Part shown: positions 10,326-18,526 of the stretch, piece by piece
Position numbering within the stretch: position 1 is the stretch's first letter
Layout of the letters: each line of letters opens with the position of its first letter
Source: Micromonospora sp. Llam0
Lineage (GTDB): Bacteria > Actinomycetota > Actinomycetes > Mycobacteriales > Micromonosporaceae
Length of the DNA stretch: 64,000 nucleotides
Reading direction: 5' to 3'
NCBI RefSeq assembly: GCF_003751085.1
Contig: NZ_RJJY01000001.1
Coordinates: forward strand, 2,356,001-2,420,000
Notes under the pieces: generated by a model
Seen by the model: only the letters and a program-made list of their open reading frames with translations
What the model was told of the DNA's origin: nothing
Database searches by the model: none
Translations under genes and position numbers: made by a program

Positions 10326-10480
10326 GGCTCGCGAGCTGCAAGTATTCATCAATCACGATTGACTTGACGTCGCTCACGAGCAGTTTATGTCCCAATCGTA
10401 GGGGTTTGGCGGTTCGGAACCTCACGCTTGGAGCGTGGTCACCGGAGGTTCCTAGATCAACTTCATACGGCGGAATGTAC
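10326..10480 (-). promoter_or_regulatory. probable CRISPR leader
   Basis: This tract follows the last perfect repeat and is visibly less GC-rich than its surroundings (for example AAGTATTCATCAATCA and CAGTTTATGT). Leaders lie at the newest end of an array and hold its promoter; here that is the right end, on the minus strand. A nested hairpin is present: outer arms GGAACCTC (10416-10423) and GAGGTTCC (10445-10452), inner arms ACGC and GCGT. I could not pick a convincing -35/-10 pair. Confidence 0.55.
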
Positions 10481-10483
10481 GTA

Positions 10484-10521
10484 TTGGTGGCGGCTGGCCG
10501 GGTACGGCCAGCCGCCACCAA
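10484..10521 (-). terminator. hairpin terminator after the DUF397 gene
   Basis: A perfect 17-bp stem with a 4-base loop: left arm from 10484 (TTGGTGGCGGCTGGCC) and right arm ending at 10521 (GGCCAGCCGCCACCAA). It begins 5 bp beyond the stop of the leftward DUF397 gene and separates it from the CRISPR leader. There is no T-tract, which is common for high-GC actinomycete terminators. Confidence 0.7.
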
Positions 10522-10526
10522 CAGTC

Positions 10527-10724
10527 TCAGCGGGCGTCAGGCGTGGGCAGGTGGGTGGTGAAGGTGGCCCACTGGGCGGGCGCGAAGGTCAGGACCGGGC
10601 CGGTCGTGTCCTTGCTGTCCCGTACGGCGATGACGTCGGGCAGGTTCGTCGCCACTTCAACGCAGGCTCCGGCGTTGCCGCTGCGGCTACTCTTGCGCCA
10701 CGTCGCGCTGGTCAGGTCGACCAC
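10527..10724 (-). CDS. DUF397 domain protein
   Basis: A 65-residue protein with the full DUF397 pattern: WRKSSRSGNAGACVEVA, then VIAVRDSKDTTGPVLTF and a terminal W-x-x-F segment. In actinomycetes these small proteins are typically encoded next to an HTH/DUF5753 regulator, and the pair has been likened to toxin-antitoxin-type Scr1/Scr2 modules. Here the start overlaps the end of the HTH gene by 38 bp in another frame, so the two are translationally linked. Confidence 0.9.
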   Translation of the reverse strand: MVDLTSATWRKSSRSGNAGACVEVATNLPDVIAVRDSKDTTGPVLTFAPAQWATFTTHLPTPDAR

Positions 10725-11634
10725 TGGTCAGTGCCTCCAATGCATTCTCTATCATTTCCCTGGACGAGGCTTCGTCGAGGGCACGGCTTTCGAGGTCGCT
10801 CCAGACCAGATCGTAGGCTCGAATTTCCTCGGCCTTGTTCAGGTAGAGCGCCCCGGTCAACGTGTCCACGTAGGCCAACGGTGGTTCGACTGGCTCGGTA
10901 GCAAGCGGGGCGTTCGGGAAGCTGAGCAGGGTGAACGTCGAGGTCATTCCCGCGTGCTCCCCAGCCGAGTAGGGCAGGACCCGCACAGAGACGCTGTGCC
11001 GTTTCATGGCGTCAAGAATGTGTTCAAGCTGAGCCACCATGACTTCCGGACCGCCAACCAGACGATCGAGAACCGCCTGGTTGATGATCGTACGCAGATG
11101 AGGTGGTCGAGGCGAGTTCAACAACGCTTGCCGTTCGAGCCTGATCTTGACTCGTCGTTCGACCTCTTCATCGGTGAGCAGGCCGACCGGTAGACGCGTT
11201 ACCGCCTCGGCGTACTCACGGGTCTGCAAGAGCCCTGGAACCGACTCGGAGACGAAGTGCCGGATCGTGGCTGCGCTGTCTTCGAGGGAGACGTAGAGGC
11301 CGAACCAGGCGGGTAGGGCCGATTCGGTGTAGTCGTGCCACCAGGCACGCCTCGGGGCTTCGCGGGTCTCTCTGGTCATGGTGAGCAGGCGGTGGCGGGT
11401 CTCCGGGGAGACCCGGTAGAGGGTGCACATGGCGTCGACGTCGACGTCGCGGAAGCGGATCCGCGAGTCGCCGGCCTCGATGCGCCAGATGGTGGAGGAG
11501 CCGCGTTGCAGTGCCCGAGCTGCGGCGTCCTGGCTGATGCCGGCGGACTCCCGCAACACGGTGAGCCAGCGGCCGATGTGTCGGCGGAGCAGGGTTGTGC
11601 CGATGGAGCCGGACAAATCGCTCGCCCCCTTCAT
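10687..11634 (-). CDS. XRE-family HTH regulator with DUF5753 domain
   Basis: A 315-residue cytoplasmic regulator. Residues about 18-75 form the helix-turn-helix (LRRHIGRWLTVLRESAGISQDAAARALQ, STIWRIEAGDSRIR). Residues about 95-290 match the DUF5753 ligand-sensing domain, including the ESVPGLLQTREYAEAV signature and the RQALL segment. The length is standard for the family (about 280-310). It overlaps the DUF397 gene downstream and very likely forms a bicistron with it. Targets are usually local and cannot be predicted from sequence. Confidence 0.93.
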   Translation of the reverse strand: MKGASDLSGSIGTTLLRRHIGRWLTVLRESAGISQDAAARALQRGSSTIWRIEAGDSRIRFRDVDVDAMCTLYRVSPETRHRLLTMTRETREAPRRAWWHDYTESALPAWFGLYVSLEDSAATIRHFVSESVPGLLQTREYAEAVTRLPVGLLTDEEVERRVKIRLERQALLNSPRPPHLRTIINQAVLDRLVGGPEVMVAQLEHILDAMKRHSVSVRVLPYSAGEHAGMTSTFTLLSFPNAPLATEPVEPPLAYVDTLTGALYLNKAEEIRAYDLVWSDLESRALDEASSREMIENALEALTSGRPDQRDVAQE

Positions 11635-11680
11635 CCTCTGTGGTGAGTGTAGTCACCCACGTGGCGGACAATCAACTGAC

Positions 11681-11866
11681 GAGCGCCTTCATAATCGTGA
11701 AGGCGCTCGGCACTGAAATGATTGACCTCGACCAGGGGTTGCCCATGACGATGAGGGCGCATCGCGCCTTGTCTTATGCATGCGGTCCAACTTAGATAAC
11801 TGATGCCGGTGCTGTCCATAGTCACCCGCCGCAGTCGGAGAACCCCCCCGTGACCGGCTGCGGCGG
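11681..11866. promoter_or_regulatory. divergent intergenic region with two hairpins
   Basis: Between the leftward HTH gene and the rightward operon at 11926 lie two inverted repeats: GAGCGCCTTC (11681-11690) with GAAGGCGCTC (11699-11708), and CCGCCGCAGTCGG (11827-11839) with CCGGCTGCGGCGG (11854-11866, one G-T pair). The short string TAGTCACCC occurs at about 11651 and again at about 11818. Both divergent promoters should sit here; the hairpins could be operators. Confidence 0.4.
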
Positions 11867-11925
11867 GGCCGGCGCATGCGCTCCTGCCCGTACGACTAAT
11901 TGATCTTCGCTCGGGAGGAAATGAA

Positions 11926-12147
11926 ATGTCCACCGCCCTCGCGTTCATTACCGCCGGCTTTGTGCTCGGCATTCCGCCGGGTCTGCTGCTGTGCCGGCTG
12001 CGGCGACGCTGGTGCCCGGCCTGCGGGCAGACGCTCCGCTGCCCCGACTGCGGCTCCCGGCAGTTCGTCACCCTCGACGTGCGGCCGACCACCGGACGGC
12101 GCTGGTCGCCCCGGGCTCGGTCGGCGACCCGGGCCGCCGGCCGGTGA
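11926..12147 (+). CDS. small membrane-anchored zinc-ribbon-like protein
   Basis: A 73-residue product with a strong ribosome site (GGAGG, 7 bp before ATG). Residues about 4-24 form one hydrophobic helix (LAFITAGFVLGIPPGLLL), followed by two CxxC knuckles (CPACGQ and CPDCGS) that could bind zinc. The family is not recognised. It is the first of three genes with 4-, then 1-bp overlaps, so the operon is tightly coupled. Confidence 0.7.
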   Translation: MSTALAFITAGFVLGIPPGLLLCRLRRRWCPACGQTLRCPDCGSRQFVTLDVRPTTGRRWSPRARSATRAAGR

Positions 12148-12392
12148 CCGTCGAGCACGTGGCGGCGCGGCCGTCGTGGCGGTGCCGGGAGTGCCGGGCA
12201 CCGTGGCCGTGCCAGCCGGCGAAGACGCAACTTGTCGCCGCGTACGACCGGATCGGTCTGTGCATGTACGTGGCTGAGCGGTCCGCGGAGGCCGCCCTCG
12301 ACCTGCCGGGGCTGACCCCGGCGGCGGCGTACGCCCGGTTCCTCGGCTGGGCGCGGGCCGCCACCCGTTCCGAACCCACTGGAGAGACCTGA
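12144..12392 (+). CDS. small cysteine-rich hypothetical protein
   Basis: The GTG at 12144 overlaps the stop of the preceding gene (GTGA), giving an 82-residue product. It starts VTVEHVAARPSWRCRECRAPWPC, with a CxxC pair plus further Cys, then a helical tail LPGLTPAAAYARFLGWARAA. I do not recognise it. The position between a zinc-ribbon protein and an acetyltransferase in a gapless operon suggests a shared function. Confidence 0.65.
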   Translation: MTVEHVAARPSWRCRECRAPWPCQPAKTQLVAAYDRIGLCMYVAERSAEAALDLPGLTPAAAYARFLGWARAATRSEPTGET

Positions 12393-13126
12393 TGGAATCC
12401 GAGATGACCGTCCGGGCCGCCGACGTCACCGACATCGCCGAGCTGTCGGCGCTGCTCGCCGAGGCGTTCGTGACCAACCCGGTGGCCGGCTGGCTGATCG
12501 CCGACGTGTCCAACCGGTACACCACGTTCCTGCGGCTGTTCGACGTCGAGTTGACGCACGGGCTGGCGCACGGCGTCGTCCACGTCGCCGGCAACCGGGA
12601 AGGGGTGGCGCTGTGGCAGCCGTACCCGATGCGGTTGACGACGGTGACCGACCACGAGCGGGAGGTGCTCGGTGCGGCCGGCATCTACCGGCGGCGGGTC
12701 GCGCACCTGCGGGCGGTGCGTGACGAGCACCGGGCGGCGGCGTTGCGGCTGCCGGGCGGGCCGTCGGCCGGGCTGGCGGCCGGGCTGGCGGCCGGGCTGG
12801 CGGCCGGGCTGGCGGCGGAGCCGGCCGACGGGTCCGCGCCGGAGCCGGTCGTCGGCCACGAGCTGGTGTACCTGGCGGCGGCGCCGTGGCTGCGCCGCCG
12901 CCGCATCGGCGCGGCGCTGCTCGACCACCATCAGCGCACGTTGGACGCCGCCGGGCTGGTCGGGCACACCGTCACCGACCAGGAGTACGCCCGGGACCTG
13001 CTGGCGGTGCGGGGTTGGCGCACGCCCGGCCCGCGCCACCTCTCCCCCGGCGGGCCGCCGCTGTGGTCGATGCGCCGCGAGCCCGGCACCCGGCCGATTC
13101 CGCCTACAGCGGGGTACGGACGATGA
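12392..13126 (+). CDS. GNAT-type acetyltransferase
   Basis: A 244-residue protein beginning MTVRAADVTDIAELSALLAEAF after a five-residue head, the usual first strand and helix of the GNAT fold. HELVYLAAAPWLRRRRIGAALLDHH at about residue 150 is acetyl-CoA-binding motif A (R-R-R-I-G-A-A). C-terminal GWRTPGPRH fits the last GNAT strand. Between them lie four perfect 12-bp tandem repeats (12767-12814) encoding four AGLA units, probably a variable linker. The start ATG overlaps the previous stop by 1 bp. The substrate is unknown. The 3' end overlaps the convergent gene by 23 bp. Confidence 0.85.
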   Translation: MESEMTVRAADVTDIAELSALLAEAFVTNPVAGWLIADVSNRYTTFLRLFDVELTHGLAHGVVHVAGNREGVALWQPYPMRLTTVTDHEREVLGAAGIYRRRVAHLRAVRDEHRAAALRLPGGPSAGLAAGLAAGLAAGLAAEPADGSAPEPVVGHELVYLAAAPWLRRRRIGAALLDHHQRTLDAAGLVGHTVTDQEYARDLLAVRGWRTPGPRHLSPGGPPLWSMRREPGTRPIPPTAGYGR

Positions 13127-14258
13127 AGGTGGCGTTGGAGGCGTTGGCGCCCTTTCCGATCTCGGCGAGTTTCAGGTATCTGCCGTCGTGGTGCAGGTAC
13201 TGCTGCGGGTAGTTGTAGGAGCGCAGTGAGGTGTGCTGCCCGGTCAGTCCGGCGACCGGGCAGAACGTGGCGTCGGCCCGGAACAGGGCGCTGCCGTCGA
13301 TCCGGTGCAGGAAGAAGCGGAAGTTCTGGTGGCGCAGGTAGTAGCCGGGGAAGTTGACCGATTCCAGGGAGATGCAGCTCGACTTGGCCAGGCCGCGGCG
13401 GACCACGAACGCGGCGTCGGCCTTGCCGCGCCGGTCGACGATGTCGACGCGGCCCTCGAACTCGAAGTGCCGCACCCGGCGGCCGGCCAGGTTGACCGGC
13501 TCCAGCCCGTACGTCCCGCCGACGGTCAGGGTGAGGTGCGCGGGCGCGGTCGGTTTCGGGTCGGTGGCCGGCGGCGGTGGTACCGGTACGGCCGGGGTCG
13601 ATCCGCCGCCGGGTGCGGCGGCGTCGGGCGTGGTGGTGTGTACGCCGTCACCGACCGGGCCGGCCTGCCCGGCCTGGTCGGTCGGCTCGCCGGACGGCGG
13701 TGCGCCGTACGGGCTGGCGGTCGGGTCGGTGCCGGTTGGGTAGTCGTCGGGGCCGGCCCCGGTGTCGACGCCGCTCGGGGCTCCGGCGACGAACTCGCCC
13801 CGGATCGGCTCCTGCTGGGCACCCCGGTTGGTGGCCACGGTCGCGGCGATGACGGCGGCGGTGAGCACCGCCACGGCACCGATCGCGGTACGGCGTTGCG
13901 GGATCGCCGGGCGGTCGGCGTGGCTGACCGGCGTGGCGGGCAGAGCATGGGCACCGGGTGCTCCGCCGCCCGATTCTCCGCCGCCCGATCCTCTGCCGCC
14001 CGGTGCCGTGCCGCCCGGTGCCGTGCCGCCGGCTGCGGTGCCGTCGGCGACCTCGCCGTCGATCGCCGGGGAGGCCGACCAGCTGACCCGGCCGAGTCGG
14101 GCGGTGGTCAGCGGCAGTGGGCTCTCCGCCGGTGGCCGGGGCCAGCGTGGGGTGGAGCCGGCCCGCCGGGACAGCTCGCCGCCGGGTGTCCGCTCGCCCT
14201 CGGACGTCAGCCAGCGCCCGACGCGCAGCGGATCCTGCTGGGTGTCCTCGTCGGACAT
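13104..14258 (-). CDS. membrane-anchored protein with C-terminal AbfB (CBM42-like) domain
   Basis: A 384-residue product starting at MSDEDTQQDPLRVGRW; GGGAGGG lies upstream of this ATG, so a longer frame to 14330 is rejected. The cytoplasmic head is disordered and rich in G/A/P, then one membrane helix (AIGAVAVLTAAVIAATVA), a Pro/Thr-rich linker, and residues about 245-384 with the beta-trefoil AbfB pattern (SLESVNFPGYYLRHQNFRFFL, SLRSYNYPQQYLHHDGRYLKL). AbfB modules bind arabinofuranose side chains. There is no catalytic domain, so this is likely a surface carbohydrate-binding protein. Confidence 0.85.
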   Translation of the reverse strand: MSDEDTQQDPLRVGRWLTSEGERTPGGELSRRAGSTPRWPRPPAESPLPLTTARLGRVSWSASPAIDGEVADGTAAGGTAPGGTAPGGRGSGGGESGGGAPGAHALPATPVSHADRPAIPQRRTAIGAVAVLTAAVIAATVATNRGAQQEPIRGEFVAGAPSGVDTGAGPDDYPTGTDPTASPYGAPPSGEPTDQAGQAGPVGDGVHTTTPDAAAPGGGSTPAVPVPPPPATDPKPTAPAHLTLTVGGTYGLEPVNLAGRRVRHFEFEGRVDIVDRRGKADAAFVVRRGLAKSSCISLESVNFPGYYLRHQNFRFFLHRIDGSALFRADATFCPVAGLTGQHTSLRSYNYPQQYLHHDGRYLKLAEIGKGANASNATFIVRTPL

Positions 14259-14508
14259 CGAAGCCCTCCCACTTTCCGGATCACAGACTGTTCCGGTTTT
14301 GTCACTGCATCGCGGCGCATACATTCTCATTTCGCCCCTGGGCTGCGCCAGTACCCGGAGCCACTGAGTTGATCTCTTTTCGGTGTTCGCCGGGTTCGTT
14401 GCCGGGGTCGGTTACCGTTACAGGGGTGACCGGTCGACTCACGGTAGCGAAGTCGATCAGGTCGGTCCCCGCAAGTGAACGGGCGACCACGATCAGTAGA
14501 GTGGGGAC

Positions 14509-14865
14509 GTGCCTCTGTGGATCGCAGCGACGTGGGGACTGGTCGGCAGCGTAGTCGCCGAAGCGCTCAATCTCTACGCCATGATGCGCCCGACCACCGA
14601 GTCGAAGGGGCGTTGGCAGTGGCCGTGGCGCACCCGGGCGGACCAGCCCATCATCATCTTCGCCGTCACGCTGCGGGCCGTCGCGGGCACCGGGCTGGCC
14701 GCCGCAGCGGCGGCCGGTGGGGTGGCCACCACGGCGTTCGCGACGTTCGTCTTCGGCGTCGCCGCGCCGCTGTTCATCGCGCGGATGTTCGACCAGGTCC
14801 GGGTGGTGGACCGGGGCACGCCGCCATCGATCAACGGGCAGGAGTCTGGCGATGAGAGCCCGTGA
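14509..14865 (+). CDS. small integral membrane protein, unknown function
   Basis: A 118-residue product from a GTG start. Three hydrophobic segments are visible: WIAATWGLVGSVVAEALNLY, PIIIFAVTLRAVAGTGLAA and TTAFATFVFGVAAPLFIARMF, with a polar C-terminus. The family is not recognised. It overlaps the next gene by 14 bp, so the two are probably cotranslated; the upstream 250 bp, shared with the divergent AbfB gene, should hold the promoter. Confidence 0.7.
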   Translation: MPLWIAATWGLVGSVVAEALNLYAMMRPTTESKGRWQWPWRTRADQPIIIFAVTLRAVAGTGLAAAAAAGGVATTAFATFVFGVAAPLFIARMFDQVRVVDRGTPPSINGQESGDESP

Positions 14866-15892
14866 CGGTTTCCTGTCCCGGCTGGTCGCGGCGCTGGCCG
14901 CCCGACCGGCCGAGACCACGACGTCGGTGCCGCTGCCGGCGCGGACCAGGCTGGCGGCGGCGCTCGCCGCCCGGCCGGTCGTCGGGCAGCCGGTCGACCG
15001 GCCCGCCGACAATGCCGTCGTCGGCACGGCGGCCGGCGCGGTGTCCGCCGGGGACAAGCTGACCGGCCAGGTCAAGCTGGTCGTCGCGGAGCTGCTGAAA
15101 ACCACCGTGGACCAGCTGCTGCTGGACTCCGACGGTGACATCGGCATCCGCGCCGGTTCGGCGATGATCCTGGTACGCGCCCAGGAGGACCCGCCGCTGG
15201 TGGAGGTCTTCTCGCCGCTGCTGACCGGAGTGCAGCCGTCCGAGACGCTGCTGCGGCGGCTGACCGATCTGACCGTGACGATGCCGGTCGGCCGGATCTA
15301 CTGCACCGGCGACACGGTGTGGGCGTCGATCCCGGTGCTCGGCGTCGACTTCCAGCCCACCCATCTGCTGCTGGCGATCCGGGCGATGCTGCGCCTGGCC
15401 GACGACCTCGACGACCGGTTGCAGCAGGAGTTCGGTGGCAGCCGGGCGGCCGGGCCGGAGTCACCGGGCATGGAGGCGCTGCCAGACCCGACCGGCTACC
15501 TGCGGGACCTGGCGGCGGCCGGCGAGTCGCCGGCCGGGCGGATCCTGGTCGACCTGCTCGCCGACCGGGGCCACCTGGACCAGTTGCGGACCCTGGCGGC
15601 CAGCGGCGACTGGCATGCGGCGTCGCGGCTGGCGACCCTGCTGTACGCGCGGGGCAAGCAGGCCGAGGCGGAGCACTTCTGGCGGTTGGCGGCCGACAAG
15701 GGCGAGCCGTCAGCGCGTACCGAGTTGGCGACGGTGCTGGCCGGTCGGGGCGACGTCGACGAGGCGATCGCGTTGCTGCAGGCCGGGGTGGCCGCCGACG
15801 ACTGGCACGGGGTGGGTCTGCTGGTGACCCTGCTGGCCCGGCAGGGTCGCGCCGACGAGGCGGTGGCGTTGCTGCGCGACCGGGCAGGCTGA
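14852..15892 (+). CDS. YbjN/chaperone-fold and TPR-like repeat protein
   Basis: A 346-residue product; the ATG at 14852 overlaps the upstream gene. After a repeated head (two LAAALAARP segments), residues about 70-190 look like the YbjN/type III chaperone-like fold (DQLLLDSDGDIGIRAGSAMILVRAQEDPPLVEVFSPLLTG). Residues about 205-346 are short helical repeats of tetratricopeptide/Sel1 type (ASRLATLLYARGKQAEAEHFWRLAADKG, then ARTELATVLAGRGDVDEAIALLQAG). A protein-binding role is likely; no enzyme motif is seen. Confidence 0.75.
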   Translation: MRARDGFLSRLVAALAARPAETTTSVPLPARTRLAAALAARPVVGQPVDRPADNAVVGTAAGAVSAGDKLTGQVKLVVAELLKTTVDQLLLDSDGDIGIRAGSAMILVRAQEDPPLVEVFSPLLTGVQPSETLLRRLTDLTVTMPVGRIYCTGDTVWASIPVLGVDFQPTHLLLAIRAMLRLADDLDDRLQQEFGGSRAAGPESPGMEALPDPTGYLRDLAAAGESPAGRILVDLLADRGHLDQLRTLAASGDWHAASRLATLLYARGKQAEAEHFWRLAADKGEPSARTELATVLAGRGDVDEAIALLQAGVAADDWHGVGLLVTLLARQGRADEAVALLRDRAG

Positions 15893-15924
15893 GCCCGGCC
15901 GGCTCGACGTCGAGCCGGCCGGGC
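15893..15924. terminator. bidirectional terminator palindrome
   Basis: A 32-bp perfect palindrome starting GCCCGGCCGGCTCGAC, two 16-bp arms with no spacer, placed exactly between the stop of the rightward TPR gene (15892) and the stop of the leftward CopC-like gene (15926). Position and symmetry indicate a terminator serving both directions. Confidence 0.8.
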
Positions 15925-15925
15925 G

Positions 15926-16474
15926 TTACCGGGCCCGCCGACGGAGCAGCCAGCCGGCGAGCAGCAGCACGAGCAGTCCCCCGCCGCCGGCGGCGACCCC
16001 GGCCAGCAGCGGCCCACTGCCCCGGTCGTCCGACCCGGCGGCGACGCCCGGTGCCGGCAGCACCGCCCGGGCGCAGTCGGCCGGGTCGGCGCTGTCGGTG
16101 CCGCCGTCGACGACCTCGAAGTAGAACTTGCCGTTGATCGCGTGCCCGTCGGCCGACGTCGCCTCGTAGGCGAGTGTGTGCACGCCGGTGGTCAGCGGGT
16201 CGACGGTGGCGCACAGGGTCTTCGCGTTGACCACGACCGCCTCCCCCACCGCGACGCTGGTGTCGTCGGGGCCGGTGACGGTGATCCGCCGTTCGCCGGT
16301 GCCGGCCAGCGGGCCGAACGTCAACGCGATGGTCGCCACCCCGGGGGCGACCTCGTCGCCCGGCCCGGGGGCGGCGGAGACCAGCTCGGTGTGCGCCCAC
16401 GCGGGAGCGGCGAACGCGACCGCCGCCACCCCCGCGCAGGCCAGGGCCGTGGCGCGGCTCAGAAGTCGGCGCAT
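15926..16474 (-). CDS. CopC-domain copper-binding protein, membrane-anchored
   Basis: A 182-residue product with a signal peptide (MRRLLSRATALACAGVAAVAFAAPAWA) cleaved before HTELVSAAPGPGDEVA. That leaves the N-terminal His that ligates Cu(II) in CopC proteins. Residues about 28-125 form the CopC beta-barrel, with DGHAINGKFYFEV holding the second expected His. The tail has one membrane helix (LLAGVAAGGGGLLVLLLAGWLL) and an RRRAR anchor. It follows the SodC-like gene with a 16-bp overlap, so the pair is one leftward operon for copper handling outside the cell. Confidence 0.9.
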   Translation of the reverse strand: MRRLLSRATALACAGVAAVAFAAPAWAHTELVSAAPGPGDEVAPGVATIALTFGPLAGTGERRITVTGPDDTSVAVGEAVVVNAKTLCATVDPLTTGVHTLAYEATSADGHAINGKFYFEVVDGGTDSADPADCARAVLPAPGVAAGSDDRGSGPLLAGVAAGGGGLLVLLLAGWLLRRRAR

Positions 16475-17076
16475 GCCAGCCGGTTGTCCATGGCTTCCAT
16501 CGGGTGGATGACCACCGACTTGGCGGCGTCGCCGACCTGCTGCTCGTTGGTGACGGTCGCGGTGCCGGTGCCGTCGGTGGCGGCGGTGAAGCCGAGGTGG
16601 ACCTCGTTGGGCGGGGTCTCCGGGCCGCTCTCGTCGAACTTGAAGTGCGGTCCGCCGTTGTCGGCGGCGCACTCCTGGGCGTGCAGGTGGCCCATGTACT
16701 GCGCGCCGGGTTCCAGCCCGGTCATGGTGACGGTGACCGTCGTACCGTCGTCGGTCTGCGCCAGCCAGGCGGTCCCGGCGGCGTCGTCGGTGCCCGGTGG
16801 CCGGGTGTCGAGCAGGGCGAACGTGGCCTCCACCGCACCGTCGATCTGGTCGGCCGGGGTGGCGGACGGGTCGTTCATCATCCCGTCCATCCCGTCCATG
16901 CCCTCGGAGTCCATGTTGTCGGACATCGCGGAGGCCGACGCCGTCGGTTCCGGGGTCGCGACGGCGGCGTCGGTGGTGCCGGACGAGTCGTCGCCGCAGC
17001 CGGCGAGGACGCCGACGGCAGCGAAGCCGACCACCGCGACAGCGGTACGCCAGCGGTCCGATCCGTTGATCTTCAC
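16459..17076 (-). CDS. sodC: Cu-type superoxide dismutase-like lipoprotein
   Basis: A 205-residue product; the GTG at 17076 is chosen because GGAGAA precedes it. The signal peptide ends in a lipobox (VGVLAGC), predicting a lipid-anchored exported protein, followed by a Met/Asp-rich stretch (MDSEGMDGMDGMMND) that might bind copper. The Cu,Zn-SOD core is recognisable: GHLHAQEC supplies two copper His and a disulfide Cys, GPHFKF the bridging His, VVIHP the fourth His, and NRLAC the active-site Arg and partner Cys. The zinc loop is short and lacks the usual His/Asp set, as in the zinc-less mycobacterial SodC. It converts superoxide to peroxide and oxygen. Confidence 0.88.
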   Translation of the reverse strand: MKINGSDRWRTAVAVVGFAAVGVLAGCGDDSSGTTDAAVATPEPTASASAMSDNMDSEGMDGMDGMMNDPSATPADQIDGAVEATFALLDTRPPGTDDAAGTAWLAQTDDGTTVTVTMTGLEPGAQYMGHLHAQECAADNGGPHFKFDESGPETPPNEVHLGFTAATDGTGTATVTNEQQVGDAAKSVVIHPMEAMDNRLACADF

Positions 17077-17339
17077 GTGTCGTGTTCTCCCTGTTCGGAT
17101 ACGAGGGTAGGCCGGCCACCCGGGCGATCCGGTTGCCGGCACATGTCTGACCGTTCGGGCGGTCCGTGCGCTTTTGGGGCCGTCCCTGTATTGAGTCGGA
17201 CGCGGCCGCGCGGAGGTTCCCGCGAGATCGACTCCGTAGTGTCAGGGTTGTGATGCAGTCGGCTTACTCCTGGTCACGGCACCGTTCCCCGTGCCGACCC
17301 AGACACTCGGTGGCGCTGCACGCGACCGTGCAGGTGCCG

Positions 17340-18494
17340 CTACCGGTGGTCGGCGGACGAGTTCTGGTCGCCGACGCCGGGGGTGGTCTCGACCGCCGAG
17401 GGGTCGGACAGGTTGACCCGCTGCAGCGGGGCCGCCGGGTGCGACGTACCGCCGTCATGGCCGCCGACCTCGGCGCGGACCCGGGGCCGCGACTGCGGGT
17501 GCTGCTCCTGCACCCAGGCGACCAACTGCTCTCTGACCAGGCACCTCAGGTCCCACAACGCCGAGGAGTTCGCCGCCGACACGAGCGCGCGGGTCCGGAT
17601 GTTGCCGTCGGTGGCCCCGGTCACCTGCAGCCCGCAGACCCGACCGTCCCACAGCGGCGCGGCCGCCTCCGACTCGACGATGCGGCGCAGTTCCTGACGC
17701 ATCGTCTCGACCGGCAGACTCCAGTCGACGTCGATCTCAGCGGTGCCGAGCACCGACGACGCGGTCCGGGTCCAGTTCTGGAACGGCGTGGTGGTGAAGT
17801 AGTTCGACGGCAGGATCAGCCGGCGTTCGTCCCAGATCTTCACCACGACGTAGCCGAGGGTCATCTCCTCGATGCGACCCCATTCACCTTCGACGACGAC
17901 CACGTCGTCGAGGCGCAGCGCGTCGCCAAAGGCCAACTGCAGACCGGCGAAGATGTTGCCGAGCATGCTCTGCGCGGCGAGCGCGGCGACCACGCCGACC
18001 AGGCCGGCGGAGGCGAGCACGCTGGCTCCGGCGGCGCGGGCCCCCGGGAAGGTGATCAGCATCGCGCCGACGGTGAGGACGCCGACGACGGCGAACGCGA
18101 CCCGGCGGATCACGGTGATCTGGGTGTGCGCGCGGCGGGCTGCGAGGTTGTCGTTGACCTCGATCGGGAAGCGGCGCAGCGCGGTGTCGGCGGCCAGCCC
18201 GAGCAGGGTGGCGACCAGCCAGCCGCCGGTGGCGATGGTGGCCAGCAGGATCGCGTGCTGCACCGGCTCGTGCCAGCCGTTGGTGGTGGCGATGGGGATG
18301 GTGAACCGGGCGGCGAGCAGCGCGGCGATGATCGCCGTCGGCCAGAAGGCGCGCCGGGAGATGTCGGTGAGCAGCGTGGAGCGGCGGCCCGCGAAGCGGA
18401 GAATGCGGTAGGCGACGGTGACGGCGAGGGCCGCGGCAGCCGCCGATCCGATCACGATCGCGGCGCTGACCAGGGCGTCGGACACGTCCGACAT
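17340..18494 (-). CDS. MscS-family mechanosensitive channel
   Basis: A 384-residue membrane protein. N-terminal helices are visible at about residues 8-27, 45-65 and 80-100. The pore helix region GASVLASAGLVGVVAALAAQSMLGNIFAGLQL carries the Ala/Gly pattern of MscS TM3, and the beta domain follows (DDVVVVEGEWGRIEEMTLGYVVVKIWDERRLILPSNYF). The ATG at 18494 touches its AAGGAG box directly; a GTG three codons later has better spacing and may be the real start. Such channels release solutes on hypo-osmotic shock. It lies 32 bp from the K+ channel gene on the same strand. Confidence 0.93.
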   Translation of the reverse strand: MSDVSDALVSAAIVIGSAAAAALAVTVAYRILRFAGRRSTLLTDISRRAFWPTAIIAALLAARFTIPIATTNGWHEPVQHAILLATIATGGWLVATLLGLAADTALRRFPIEVNDNLAARRAHTQITVIRRVAFAVVGVLTVGAMLITFPGARAAGASVLASAGLVGVVAALAAQSMLGNIFAGLQLAFGDALRLDDVVVVEGEWGRIEEMTLGYVVVKIWDERRLILPSNYFTTTPFQNWTRTASSVLGTAEIDVDWSLPVETMRQELRRIVESEAAAPLWDGRVCGLQVTGATDGNIRTRALVSAANSSALWDLRCLVREQLVAWVQEQHPQSRPRVRAEVGGHDGGTSHPAAPLQRVNLSDPSAVETTPGVGDQNSSADHR

Positions 18495-18526
18495 CTCCTT
18501 CCCATCGGTTTGTCGGCAGCGGCCAG

